NCBI GenBank assembly: GCA_000415965.1
Contig: KE356560.1
Coordinates: 2,649,203 to 2,713,202, forward strand
DNA length: 64,000 nt
Source: Haloquadratum walsbyi J07HQW1
GTDB taxonomy: Archaea > Halobacteriota > Halobacteria > Halobacteriales > Haloferacaceae
Reading direction: 5' to 3'
Shown: piece by piece, positions 55,998-63,939 of the stretch
Numbering within the stretch: position 1 is the first letter of the stretch
Layout: each line of letters begins with the position of its first letter
The notes under the pieces: generated by a model
What the model saw: the letters and a program-made list of their open reading frames with translations, nothing else
What the model was told of the DNA's origin: nothing
Databases searched by the model: none
Program-made: the position numbers and the translations under genes

Positions 55998-56557
55998 AAA
56001 GAGAATCCCCACGGCTTCAGGCGCCGGATGAATCCAACAGTTCAAACTCACGCTACCCTGTCAGAGCCATTCTGAGAGTTGGGAATACATAATTCAATTG
56101 ACAGTGAATCCTCCCTACAGGGAGGAATTGGCGGGGAACAGAGCAATTCACACCAGTCCGACGATGTCGGCTTCGCCGCCCCAAGCAATGAGACAATCAT
56201 CGGGACCAGTCAGGTGAACAATTAGTTCCTCTCAGTATCATGAATCGATGCAGATGCTATGCCCGACTGCTAGAAACATGACAAAGTAAGTTTAATTCCA
56301 TCGAATTCTGCCGGACTCCCCGAGGCACAACCAACTCTGAGAGTGTAAATATGACTGAGGAGAGGAGTCCCAAGGGCTGAGATGTGGCACTCTCGGCACC
56401 AGCAGCCCCACCTCACTCCACCTGCAACAGTCTGTGACCCCCACACGGATTCTTCCCGTGTCGGGGCTCGGTGAGACTGCCAACCTGCAATCTCCACCGC
56501 TCACACTCACACTCACGCGCAGGATTCCTCCACGTTTACACCGAGGAGGATGTCAAG
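55998..56557 (+). repeat. Palindrome-ended 0.56 kb dispersed repeat, copy 2
   Basis: It matches copy 1 (25625-26198) along its length with substitutions and small gaps. The left end is GAGAATCCCCACGGCTTCAG with GGCGCCGG; the right end is CCTCCACGTTTACACCGAGG then AGGATGTCAAG, with the outer GTCAA. Shared block GCTGAGATGTGGCACTCTCG is at 56376. No open frame is conserved between the copies, so it is the DNA or RNA that is kept, not a protein. Confidence 0.85.
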
Positions 56558-56667
56558 CCTCCCCGATTTGTATCATCACAGACCTCACATCGAATCCAAG
56601 CTAATATGTGTGAACTGTTCTTACATACCACCCATTAATTTAAACATAGTCTTCGATAATGACATCC

Positions 56668-57087
56668 ATGGCGGATTTGCTCCTCATATATGACGGTCGG
56701 AATAGCCTGTTTCGGATTGGAGCCCGACAGGCCGCCCGTGTGTCTGACGGGATACGGTTTATTCCATGGCAAGCCAGCATCACCCAGGAATTCTTTCAAG
56801 CGCAATTTGGTGATCATCTGTTTGCGTTTGTGCTGATTAATCCAGAGGCGGACCGCGTCCACGCTGGTGGGGAGACAGTACGGCACCTGCTCCGAGAGAG
56901 AGGCGCTCCGCGTTCCGTTGCGACTGTGCTCGAACACATATACCAGATCATTGGTGACCCATTTGGTCGAGTAGTCCATGGACGGGCACCGGCTGATATA
57001 GATGGGACATTCCCTATTGATGAAAATGCTCGACCACATGTCAAAGCAATTCAGCGTGAGTGCTCGCTTGGATCCTGTCATAATTAG
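56668..57087 (+). CDS. DCC (DUF393)-like protein without the cysteines
   Basis: From the ATG at 56668 (MADLLLIYDGRNSLFRIG) the protein has 139 residues; an ATG 9 bp upstream is also possible. YDGRNSLFRIGARQAARV then IRFIPWQAS follows the pattern of DCC-family thiol oxidoreductases, whose motif is YDGxCxxC, but both cysteines are replaced. The later VLINPEADRVHAGGETVRHL also fits. A TTAATTTAAACA box at about 56635-56646 gives leaderless spacing to 56668. A frame of similar length on the minus strand is rejected for poor composition. Confidence 0.68.
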   Translation: MADLLLIYDGRNSLFRIGARQAARVSDGIRFIPWQASITQEFFQAQFGDHLFAFVLINPEADRVHAGGETVRHLLRERGAPRSVATVLEHIYQIIGDPFGRVVHGRAPADIDGTFPIDENARPHVKAIQRECSLGSCHN

Positions 57088-57419
57088 ATTATCAATGAAT
57101 TCAATCATACTGACTCTCTGTTCTCTCAGTTCTGGTAATCCACTTTCTGTCGGTGGGTGCTGAGCGGCTGTATTTAGCTAACTGTCACGCATATATTGAC
57201 AATCATCACAGTATAAGATAAGCCACAGACGAGTTGAGAGTAGAGATACCTCAAAAAACGAGTATTAGATGTATCCAAATCACAATAATGAGTCACCGAG
57301 ACTATGAGTTTGAGCGTGAGCGTGACTTCGATATTTAATTCTTGGAAAGTAGTATAACCGCACTTCGGGTGTAATGATAAATCTCAGATCAACTGAAACG
57401 CCCGTGATTTCGATACCCA
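57088..57419. other. Gene-free spacer
   Basis: This is 332 bp with no gene. GAGTTTGAGCGTGAGCGTGA near 57306 is a short reiterated stretch like those in other spacers of the window. The genes on both sides converge here. Confidence 0.5.
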
Positions 57420-58430
57420 CTATGTGGCAAACTCAACACTCGTAATTTCAAATTTTGCTCCTCCTTCAGAGCTTTCTGTCACCTGTATACTCCACTCATG
57501 TCCAGAAATAATCTGTTGAACAATACTTAATCCAAACCCAGTTCCACTGTCGTTGGTCGTATACCCCGTTTCAAAGATGCGATCACGCTTATCTGATGGA
57601 ATACCGGACCCATCGTCAGCAATGGAGAATCCATCTGCGGTGGTCTCAACAGTTACACTAACTCTTGGTCCACCGTGTTCGGTTGCGTTGCGGAGGAGAT
57701 TCTCAAATAACTGTTGGAGACGGGATCTATTCGCTCGTATCTGTGGGTTTGTCTCAGGAAGGCTCAATTCCGCTTGGTGAGTATCTACACTCTGCCACGC
57801 TTGTTTCGCTACCATTTTAATCGAAACTGAACTTGTCTCATCGACATTACGACTCTGTGCAAGCTCTAAGAGTTCAGTAATTAAGACGCTCATTCGGTCA
57901 AGCGCGTTATCCACGAGATGTAATTCATCACGATCAATATCGGTTTGCAAGAGATCAATATATCCCTGAGCAACATTCAACGGATTTCGTAAGTCATGTG
58001 AGATGACGCCCGCAAAACTCTCAAGTCGTTCGTTTTGATGCTTAAGTTCACGCTCCTGTGCTTTTCGTTCTGAAATGTCCTTAATCGTCCCAAAATGGTA
58101 TCGGGTACCGTTGATTGAGCGCTGCGTTGTAACTGTTGCAACGGGGACCTCCTGACCATTGTATCGATGGACTGTCTCGGCTTCTCGCGTTTCGTCATCT
58201 TGAAACGATGTCCAGTACGTGTCAAACTTATCTGCTTCAATTTCTGGGACAACATCCCATAATGGCTCTCCGACTAACTCCGATGGGATCACATTAAATA
58301 AATTAGCGTATGATTGATTTACATAAACATATCGACCATCCTGTGTATAAATCCCGACGCCGACACCGACCGATTTGACCATCTCAGCGAGAAACTCCGG
58401 CGTAAGATCAATTGAATTATCAGAAGCCAT
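57420..58430 (-). CDS. PAS-domain histidine kinase
   Basis: The ATG at 58430 (MASDNSIDLTPEF) gives 336 residues; the open 42-codon extension is not conserved in type. A PAS domain occupies about 15-120 (GIYTQDGRYVYVNQSYANLF). Dimerisation H-box SHDLRNPL, N-box ENLLRNATEHG, G1 DDGSGIP and G2 GTGFGLSIV are all intact. No membrane helix, so it is a cytoplasmic sensor, typical of haloarchaea. No response regulator gene is adjacent; the signal is unknown. Confidence 0.93.
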   Translation of the reverse strand: MASDNSIDLTPEFLAEMVKSVGVGVGIYTQDGRYVYVNQSYANLFNVIPSELVGEPLWDVVPEIEADKFDTYWTSFQDDETREAETVHRYNGQEVPVATVTTQRSINGTRYHFGTIKDISERKAQERELKHQNERLESFAGVISHDLRNPLNVAQGYIDLLQTDIDRDELHLVDNALDRMSVLITELLELAQSRNVDETSSVSIKMVAKQAWQSVDTHQAELSLPETNPQIRANRSRLQQLFENLLRNATEHGGPRVSVTVETTADGFSIADDGSGIPSDKRDRIFETGYTTNDSGTGFGLSIVQQIISGHEWSIQVTESSEGGAKFEITSVEFAT

Positions 58431-58778
58431 GAATGTGAGTGTCTTTCGAGCCCAATCATATAATGTCTTGACTCTGCTTACTCCACACGTGATTTCTCGT
58501 GAGCTGAATTGTTGGATGTGAAGAACCCGCCATTTTATATCGATAACAAATATCAAGCAGCCATACTTTGTACTACTGATAAGGCGAGCATCATATTATC
58601 ACACATTCATCTGAGTTCTTATGAATCATCTCAAGCAAACAAGTATTCACTGGAGGCTCCTACGTGCATACGTTTCGGTTCAGTGGATTCACAGGTTTCA
58701 ACTTCCTTTCTGGAAGGGGTGGTTGACTACTCAAAACAATCTTCAGAAGATAACAAACTGTCTCACGAGTAACTGGGA
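58431..58778. other. Gene-free spacer
   Basis: Frames here overlap in pairs and show no protein-like character. An AT-rich stretch (TTTATATCGATAACAAATAT) near 58533-58552 could hold the kinase promoter, 105 bp or more before its start. Nothing else is seen in the 348 bp. Confidence 0.45.
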
Positions 58779-59069
58779 TCAAAATGATATGAGAAACTCA
58801 TATGGAGGATCACCTGGCTCTGTCTGTTTTACCCCGAGCAGTGAGATGTGGGGGGTTACTCGTTTTCTTAGCCGCCGTTTCTCATCTGAGTGTACATACT
58901 CTTTCACCCGGATCTTTGCAAAGTTGACCTCATACTCATCTTGAGTATGGTCACCATAATAAATTTCTAACAGCGGATCATCATCTGATACCTTCGTGAC
59001 ATCAATAGGAGACTTATCTAAAGCCTCGAGAGCGGATATAACCTCAAGACCTGCTTCTTCGACGTTCAT
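58779..59069 (-). CDS. Hypothetical protein
   Basis: From the ATG at 59069 (MNVEEAGLEVISALEAL) the protein has 96 residues. It is soluble, with mixed charges and a basic middle (DEKRRLRKRVTP). I do not recognise it. Its frame, composition and an AT-rich upstream region support a real gene. It may form an accessory pair with the gene at 59265 on the opposite strand, but nothing shows this. Confidence 0.5.
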   Translation of the reverse strand: MNVEEAGLEVISALEALDKSPIDVTKVSDDDPLLEIYYGDHTQDEYEVNFAKIRVKEYVHSDEKRRLRKRVTPHISLLGVKQTEPGDPPYEFLISF

Positions 59070-59264
59070 ATGATGAATTAGGAATATATCCTGAAAATAA
59101 TATCGGGGATTACACACCCCGGTGTTTCCGTATTAGTTGTTGGGACTGTAGTGTTTGTCATTATTTAACATGGAACGCTGAAACGAGCGTTCCAAATCAA
59201 CGTATCTGAGTGTGAGCTCGGAAATAAATAGTGGTGCTATTACCACCGATGGGTAGGCGCCGTT

Positions 59265-59639
59265 TTGTTGAATGGTTATGATTCAGAGACAGAACGCGAA
59301 GAGGTAGAGGTCGTCTTTGACCAGATTAATAGTCAGCTCTTTACAACTGATCGAGAATTGCTTGGAGAAACTCTCATTGGTCGAATGAACGGATTCAAGC
59401 GGATCAAAGGAGCAGGTGAGCACATCGAGGAGTTTGATAATATTGCGCTGCTAATTAACGGTGACTTCTATAAGTTACACTCTGTAGAGTATCAAATTAC
59501 AGAGTCAGAATCTACAGCAGAGTTCACTGTGGATATGCTCGATGACGTTGATTTATATTATAAAAATGAGCTGACTGGTAACGAGGAATACCGGTCACTA
59601 TCCAGTGCATTAGATGCGTTCCAGGAAAACGTTAGATAG
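59265..59639 (+). CDS. Hypothetical protein, start unclear
   Basis: The 124-residue frame opens with two TTG codons (59265, 59268); there is no ATG or GTG between these and the stop at 59229. The first internal ATG is at codon 41. The protein is acidic (DSETEREEVEVVFDQINSQ) with no membrane part. It may be a gene that starts at TTG or one that has lost its 5' end. Family not recognised. Confidence 0.5.
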   Translation: MLNGYDSETEREEVEVVFDQINSQLFTTDRELLGETLIGRMNGFKRIKGAGEHIEEFDNIALLINGDFYKLHSVEYQITESESTAEFTVDMLDDVDLYYKNELTGNEEYRSLSSALDAFQENVR

Positions 59640-59813
59640 GATTCGCATCATTCAGATGTAATAGCGGTCAAGAAAATGATTATATTCTTATAATACGCTC
59701 ATTCGCCCTTTTTGCTCGAACCGGTGGCCCAGTAAGTCCGATCTTTGGAATTAAGATCTGTCGTGGCCTGCTCTTGTAACGTATCTATATTATACAGAAA
59801 TAATTTAAGCCAA

Positions 59814-60310
59814 TCAAGATCCAAAATGATCAACCATTGTTCTCGCTATATTCCGATTCGTACCTTTTAATGATAAACGCAAGAAAAGACGCCACTTGGT
59901 GAAGGAGTAAGATTGCAAGTCCCGGTCGATACTTTCGTGTCTTTTTCGGTCGCCGCCTGTCCGGTTCACACCTTGCTCGACCCCACTAAGGATTTTCTGC
60001 CATTCTGCCTGCATCGCATCGTTCGGTTCAAACAGGCCTTTCTCCCGCATCGTCTCAACATATGTCCCGAATGAATCGTCTTCGTCGGCCCAGTCTTGGA
60101 GATCGACGCAGATCTTTTGAGTAATTGCTTCCAGACTATTATACAACTTCTCAGCAATAACGAAAGTGAACACACCATCTTCGTACAGGTCCCACGCCTC
60201 GTTGTAACCAGTCAATTCATCCTCCCACTTTCTCCCCTTGGTCAATCCGCGAATCTGTTGGTCTGCCTCTACAAACGACTGATCCGCCAATTTCTCGAAC
60301 TCAAAAAGGA
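59814..60310 (-). pseudogene. 5'-truncated gene of unknown family
   Basis: The frame runs to 60404, but codons beyond about 60310 are the mirror of a plus-strand gene fragment and do not look like protein. The rest (ADQSFVEADQQIRGLTKGRK, then YEDGVFTFVIAEKLYNSLEA) is a helical soluble protein with an IDRDLQSYSFTKWRLFLRLS C terminus. The true 5' end is missing at the junction with the fragment at 60310-60500. Family unknown. Confidence 0.5.
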
Positions 60311-60500
60311 ACTGACGGGGGTGAGCCAGAAGGTCAAGCGGATCAATCTCGCTACGGATGCACAGCAAGATACGGAGCTGATGGAGTTGGCGAGCACGCT
60401 CCACAACGAGCTTCCGAGAATAGACGCCACCGAAGACTCATTGGAGGAATCGTCGACAGAATCCGGTGCCTGGGAGGGACAACCCTGGCGACTCGCATAA
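60310..60500 (+). pseudogene. 3' fragment of an unknown gene
   Basis: The plus-strand frame ending at the TAA 60498-60500 encodes KKELTGVSQKVKRINLATDA and an acidic tail with ESGAWEGQPWRLA. Its composition is that of a real C terminus, and GC is higher than upstream. The start-side extension of the frame overlaps the minus-strand gene and is not protein-like, so the 5' part has been lost at a junction near 60310. Confidence 0.45.
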
Positions 60501-60556
60501 GACGTCGATGCGTCGGAGTACGCATCGAGACAAAGGGCCTCTCAGCAGACCAGCGG

Positions 60557-60658
60557 ATGCACGGGCACAGCGCAGAGTGCGACCTTTGCGGCGACCAGGT
60601 CGATCTCGACGAGGCGATTCCGAACCAACGCGGGAAGCCATGCCACAAACGCTGTTAG
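60557..60658 (+). CDS. 33-residue zinc-finger microprotein
   Basis: The frame starts MHGHSAECDLCGDQ and ends KPCHKRC before a TAG. CDLC and CHKRC give four cysteines plus histidines, enough for one zinc site. Small zinc-finger proteins of this size are known to be expressed in haloarchaea. No ribosome-binding site stands out, and it lies between gene fragments, so it could also be a remnant of a longer protein. Confidence 0.45.
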   Translation: MHGHSAECDLCGDQVDLDEAIPNQRGKPCHKRC

Positions 60659-60806
60659 GCCGAGTACACTGGCGCGCCAGACTGGTTCAGCGACTACGTG
60701 TAGCGAGAGACGGGAAACAGCAGGAAGACGGTGGCGAGGAACCCGGTTTACCGGACGTGAGTAGGAGGAGGGTTGAGGCTGGGAAGATGCCCTCCTAGAA
60801 CGCTGG

Positions 60807-61256
60807 CTACGCCGATGCCGGGGATTCGGACGAATCACCGAGCGACCTGGTCAGTTCAACCTCAATCTTGACCGTGTCGTACGGGACATAGGGCTGCTTC
60901 GCGCCGCCCTCTTCACGGAAGTGGACGATCCGGTACTCGGCCAGAGTCTGAACATCGTCGTGGACCTGTCGGATGTCACGGTCGAGGCGGTCAGCGAGGT
61001 CGCGGATGCTATCGGCCGGAGCGTCCATCAGGCTCCGAACCAGCTCCAGGCGGCGCGGCGTGAGGATGCGCTGGAGACGGCTGGCGTCCTGGAAGTTGAC
61101 GACGTGCGGCACCTCTTCACCCTGCTCCCAGCGCTCTGCACGGTTCAGGGCGCTCTCCTTGTGGTCCTCGAACGGCTTCGACGTGATGCAAAGGGTCGAG
61201 GGGTACTCAACGTCCTCTGGAGGTTCGTGGGCGTGGTCAGGCGATTTCTTGCTCAT
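60807..61256 (-). CDS. HTH antitoxin/regulator of a TumE-like toxin
   Basis: From the ATG at 61256 (MSKKSPDHAHEPPEDV) the protein has 149 residues; a longer open frame upstream belongs to the toxin's shadow. A winged-helix stretch runs from about residue 55: LQRILTPRRLELVRSLMDAP, then SIRDLADRLDRDIRQVHDDV. The start overlaps the end of the toxin gene by 20 bp on the same strand, typical of toxin-antitoxin pairs. DUF6516/TumE-type toxins are paired with such HTH antitoxins in haloarchaea. The gene is intact although the toxin is not. Confidence 0.72.
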   Translation of the reverse strand: MSKKSPDHAHEPPEDVEYPSTLCITSKPFEDHKESALNRAERWEQGEEVPHVVNFQDASRLQRILTPRRLELVRSLMDAPADSIRDLADRLDRDIRQVHDDVQTLAEYRIVHFREEGGAKQPYVPYDTVKIEVELTRSLGDSSESPASA

Positions 61257-61584
61257 GGATGGTTTCGATCTCGTCGAGGAATTTCTGTAGGTGGGACCGA
61301 GGGCCCTCGAATTCGATACCTTCGACCTCTCCACGGTAATGGCGGTGGTGTCGCCCAACGCCGTGGGCGTCATTCGCGTTGTCGTACCGGGGGATCTCTT
61401 CATCGGTTGGGCCGAGGTACTGGAAACTGTATTTCAGTCCCTCCGGGAACTCGTCGCTCTCGGGGATATCCTAGGCGAGCGCTTCCCATCTGTCGCCTTC
61501 AGGGAATTCGTCGTCGTCCTCGAAGATTTTCGTCGCCGGTATCGGAGCACCTGTGTTGTCCACATAGAATAACGGGTGCTTCAC
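61237..61584 (-). pseudogene. TumE/DUF6516-like toxin gene with one internal stop
   Basis: A GTG at 61584 opens a frame (MKHPLFYVDNTGAPIPATK) that meets TAG at 61473-61471 (codon 38) and then continues without shift to 61237. The C-terminal part has FPEGLKYSFQYLG, RYDNANDAHGVGRHHRHY and FEGPRSHLQKFLDEIE. That is the pattern of DUF6516 toxins, with the RYDN and His-rich motifs. A single base change at codon 38 would restore 115 residues. It overlaps the antitoxin gene by 20 bp. If the stop is real, the toxin is dead or made only by internal start. Confidence 0.62.
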
Positions 61585-61767
61585 TCATAATCGTTGTGGT
61601 GACGGGACAACATACTATCTGAAGGCTGTCCACCTTTTGCGTAGATTTAAAAGATCGATGCAGAAACATCCGTATGGCGGAACGATCACCTTTCGAGAAA
61701 GCAAAGACGTACGGTCTGAAACGTCCCGAGGTTCTCATCCTCTATTACGTCACTGTGGTTCAACGGA

Positions 61768-62967
61768 ATGACGGTCACCGTCCACGACCGCACGATCTCT
61801 ATTGCCACCACGTACGAACCAACGCTTCGCCAGCTGTGTAGCGACGATTGGGAACCAAGCTTCGACGAGGCGCACGAGCGACTCATCGAGTGGGTCGGCG
61901 GTGTCGGCGTCATTGTTCTGACCGTGGCGATTCTTCGTCGGGGTGGCAGTAGCGGCTCTTACACCCTCTATGAGAGCGAAGCCCGGTCAGAGAAAATCCA
62001 TCCGAGCATCGTGACCACTGTCCAGGAGATATGGAAAATATTCGTCGGACTGACGCTCGCCTCGATCGCCCTGTTTCTGCTGGCTGGTATGCCGTTATGG
62101 GACGCGATCAATCACGGGATGACCGGGATCGCCACAGGCGGGTTCTCTGTTCACGCTGCGTCGATTGGATTCTACGACAGTCCGTTGATCGAGTACGCGA
62201 CTGTGCCTATCATGATCGCGGGAAGTATCGCGTTCCCCATCCACTATTTGATATTCAAAGGCGAGGTGCGAAATCTGTATACCGACCTGCAGACGCGGTG
62301 GGTCTTCATCTGGTTCGCCGTCGGCTCACTCGTTCTCACGGGGATTCTACACGCCAACGGCCAGTACGCGACGCTCGAAGAGACGTTTAGAGTTGCGCTC
62401 TTCCAGTTCGTCTCCGCCACCTCGAACACCGGCTTTGGCAGCGCGGCAATCGGTGGCGGGACCGAGCAGGTCTGGAGTGCTGGGGCAACACTGTGGGCCT
62501 GTCTCGGAATGCTCACTGGAGCTGCAGCGGGTTCGACAGTCAGCGGTCTCAAACTCATTCGCGTAATAACCTTGATCAAGGGGACCATCTGGCAGATTCA
62601 GGACGTGATCCGTCCGCAATCCGCAATCAGCTACCTCCAGATCGGCGAGCGACGTCTCAGTGAAGACCAAGCCCAACGTGAGCACACAGAAGCGACCGTC
62701 GTGTTCATCCTCTGGATTACCTTCTTGATAATCGGTGTTGCGGTACTTCTCCGTGTGCTCTCGCCGGCTCACCCGCTGGAATACGTCATTTTTGATGTGA
62801 TGAGTGCACAGAGCAACGTCGGCCTCAACAGCGGTATCATCAGAGCAAGAATGCCGGATACCGCAAAAGCGATGTTGATACTCAACATGTGGGTCGGACG
62901 GCTTGAGATCATTCCCATGGCGGTGCTAATTGGATCTGTCCTGCAGCGACTCAGTCTATACCGCTAG
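61768..62967 (+). pseudogene. trkH: TrkH-type potassium transporter, N-terminal repeat missing
   Basis: This 399-residue frame keeps about three quarters of TrkH. WVGGVGVIVLTVAILRR is the conserved segment after the first pore loop. GMTGIATGGFSV, FVSATSNTGFGS and MSAQSNVGLNSG are pore loops two to four. The first pore loop and its helices (normally about 120 residues) are absent; the first 40 residues here (TVTVHDRTISIATTYEP) are not TrkH-like. A short frame from 61674 (RPEVLILYYVTVV) may be a relic of the first helix. With only three filters it should not conduct. No TrkA gene is adjacent. Confidence 0.72.
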
Positions 62968-62989
62968 GATGGAACGAGACTGCAAGAAG

Positions 62990-63277
62990 TCACTCACCGT
63001 ACCGCCAGTGATGGAAGTCCAGCCCAGTCTCCGAACGCTCACACAATGGACACGCATCTGGTCGCTCTTGGTATTCCGTCCCCTGCTCTCGTGGTTCGAA
63101 CCCAGCTACATCAACCGCGTTCGACCAACTCCCCAACCGGTCCTGATAGGTTTTCGCTCCGTGCTTCCCGTACTCGTTCATATCGCGTTTCAACAGTGGT
63201 GACCGGTCAAGTCGTTCAGATAATCGCCGTATCTCCTCCAGTGATTCTTCATCCGTGTATTTCGGTGGTCGCGGCAT
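62990..63277 (-). CDS. Homing-endonuclease-associated repeat/HNH protein, truncated
   Basis: The N-terminal 70 residues of this 95-residue protein hold a repeat of the type found beside homing endonucleases: RLSERLDRSPLLKRDMNEYG, then YQDRLGSWSNAVDVAGF. CPLCERSETGLDFHHWRYGE then begins an HNH zinc finger, with the Cys pair and HH, but the frame stops right there, before the second Cys pair. It is probably a 3'-truncated gene; the stop is 23 bp from the TrkH stop. Confidence 0.6.
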   Translation of the reverse strand: MPRPPKYTDEESLEEIRRLSERLDRSPLLKRDMNEYGKHGAKTYQDRLGSWSNAVDVAGFEPREQGTEYQERPDACPLCERSETGLDFHHWRYGE

Positions 63278-63437
63278 TTACTCTGGCATGGTAGGAGAAC
63301 CGTCAAAAACAGTCGTGGTCCACGCAATCACACCACTCCCGAGTTGCGCGCACACGATAGGCCACTGCTCAGCCAGAACTCTGGATACTGTGGCGCGGTA
63401 TTGTCTGCGGTCACGAGTATGCTTATGCGCTACAAAT

Positions 63438-63455
63438 ATGTACAAGCGCGTACAT
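63438..63455. promoter_or_regulatory. Palindrome in the promoter of the last toxin-antitoxin pair
   Basis: ATGTAC-AAGCGC-GTACAT is a perfect 6-6-6 inverted repeat ending 4 bp before the ATG of the winged-helix gene. The overlapping TACAAATAT at 63431-63439 could be the TATA box of a leaderless start. Its position suits autorepression by the antitoxin. Confidence 0.6.
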
Positions 63456-63459
63456 TCAA

Positions 63460-63909
63460 ATGCCGATTGACCTCCGCAAACACGACCCTGACGACCCAAT
63501 CACGATCCGACCAGAGACGAACAAAGCCAAAATCATCAAACTACTGTACCAGGACACGAATCTCGGCTTCACTCCTGCGGAAATCCGAGACGAACTCGAC
63601 CTGCCGCGTGGAACCGTGTCCGGGACACTCTCCCGACTCCATGACGAGGGGCTCATCGGGAAAACAAGCGACGGGCTCTACCACGGCCTCGACCACCGCG
63701 AGGACCTACGCCAGTTCACGCAAAGCCTCGTCTCACTCGACACGATGCTGTCTCGGTACCCTGAAGCTGGGATCGATCCGGACGACGTCGAGCGAACCGA
63801 TGCGAACGCGAAAACGGAAGTCCCGAACGACCGCCTGCAGGAACGGGATACGCCGCGCGAGGAACCCACGCCGGAGGAATGGATCACGGCTGAAAACGAC
63901 GAGGCGTAA
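63460..63909 (+). CDS. Winged-helix antitoxin-type regulator
   Basis: A MarR/HTH-like domain fills the first 75 residues of this 149-residue protein: NKAKIIKLLYQDTNLGFTPA, then LDLPRGTVSGTLSRLHDEGL. The C-terminal half is acidic and probably unstructured until it binds a partner (DTPREEPTPEEWITAEND), as in antitoxins. The next gene, 30 bp downstream, looks like a PemK/MazF toxin. A palindrome lies directly at its promoter. Codon use is GC-rich, like the rest of the 60-64 kb segment. Confidence 0.78.
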   Translation: MPIDLRKHDPDDPITIRPETNKAKIIKLLYQDTNLGFTPAEIRDELDLPRGTVSGTLSRLHDEGLIGKTSDGLYHGLDHREDLRQFTQSLVSLDTMLSRYPEAGIDPDDVERTDANAKTEVPNDRLQERDTPREEPTPEEWITAENDEA

Positions 63910-63939
63910 CACTCGACCAATCGCTCACAAGCTATCTTC

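Noticed and set aside
25625..56557. CRISPR-like array
   Set aside because: Repeats are few, about 0.56 kb long and unevenly placed; no short direct repeats with regular spacers or cas genes were seen anywhere in the window.
56635..57108. 157-codon minus-strand frame
   Set aside because: It mirrors the DCC-like gene, which has the better start, promoter box and composition.
60096..60310. Start-side half of a plus-strand 134-codon frame
   Set aside because: It mirrors the minus-strand gene and only its last 60 codons look like protein, so only those were kept as a fragment.
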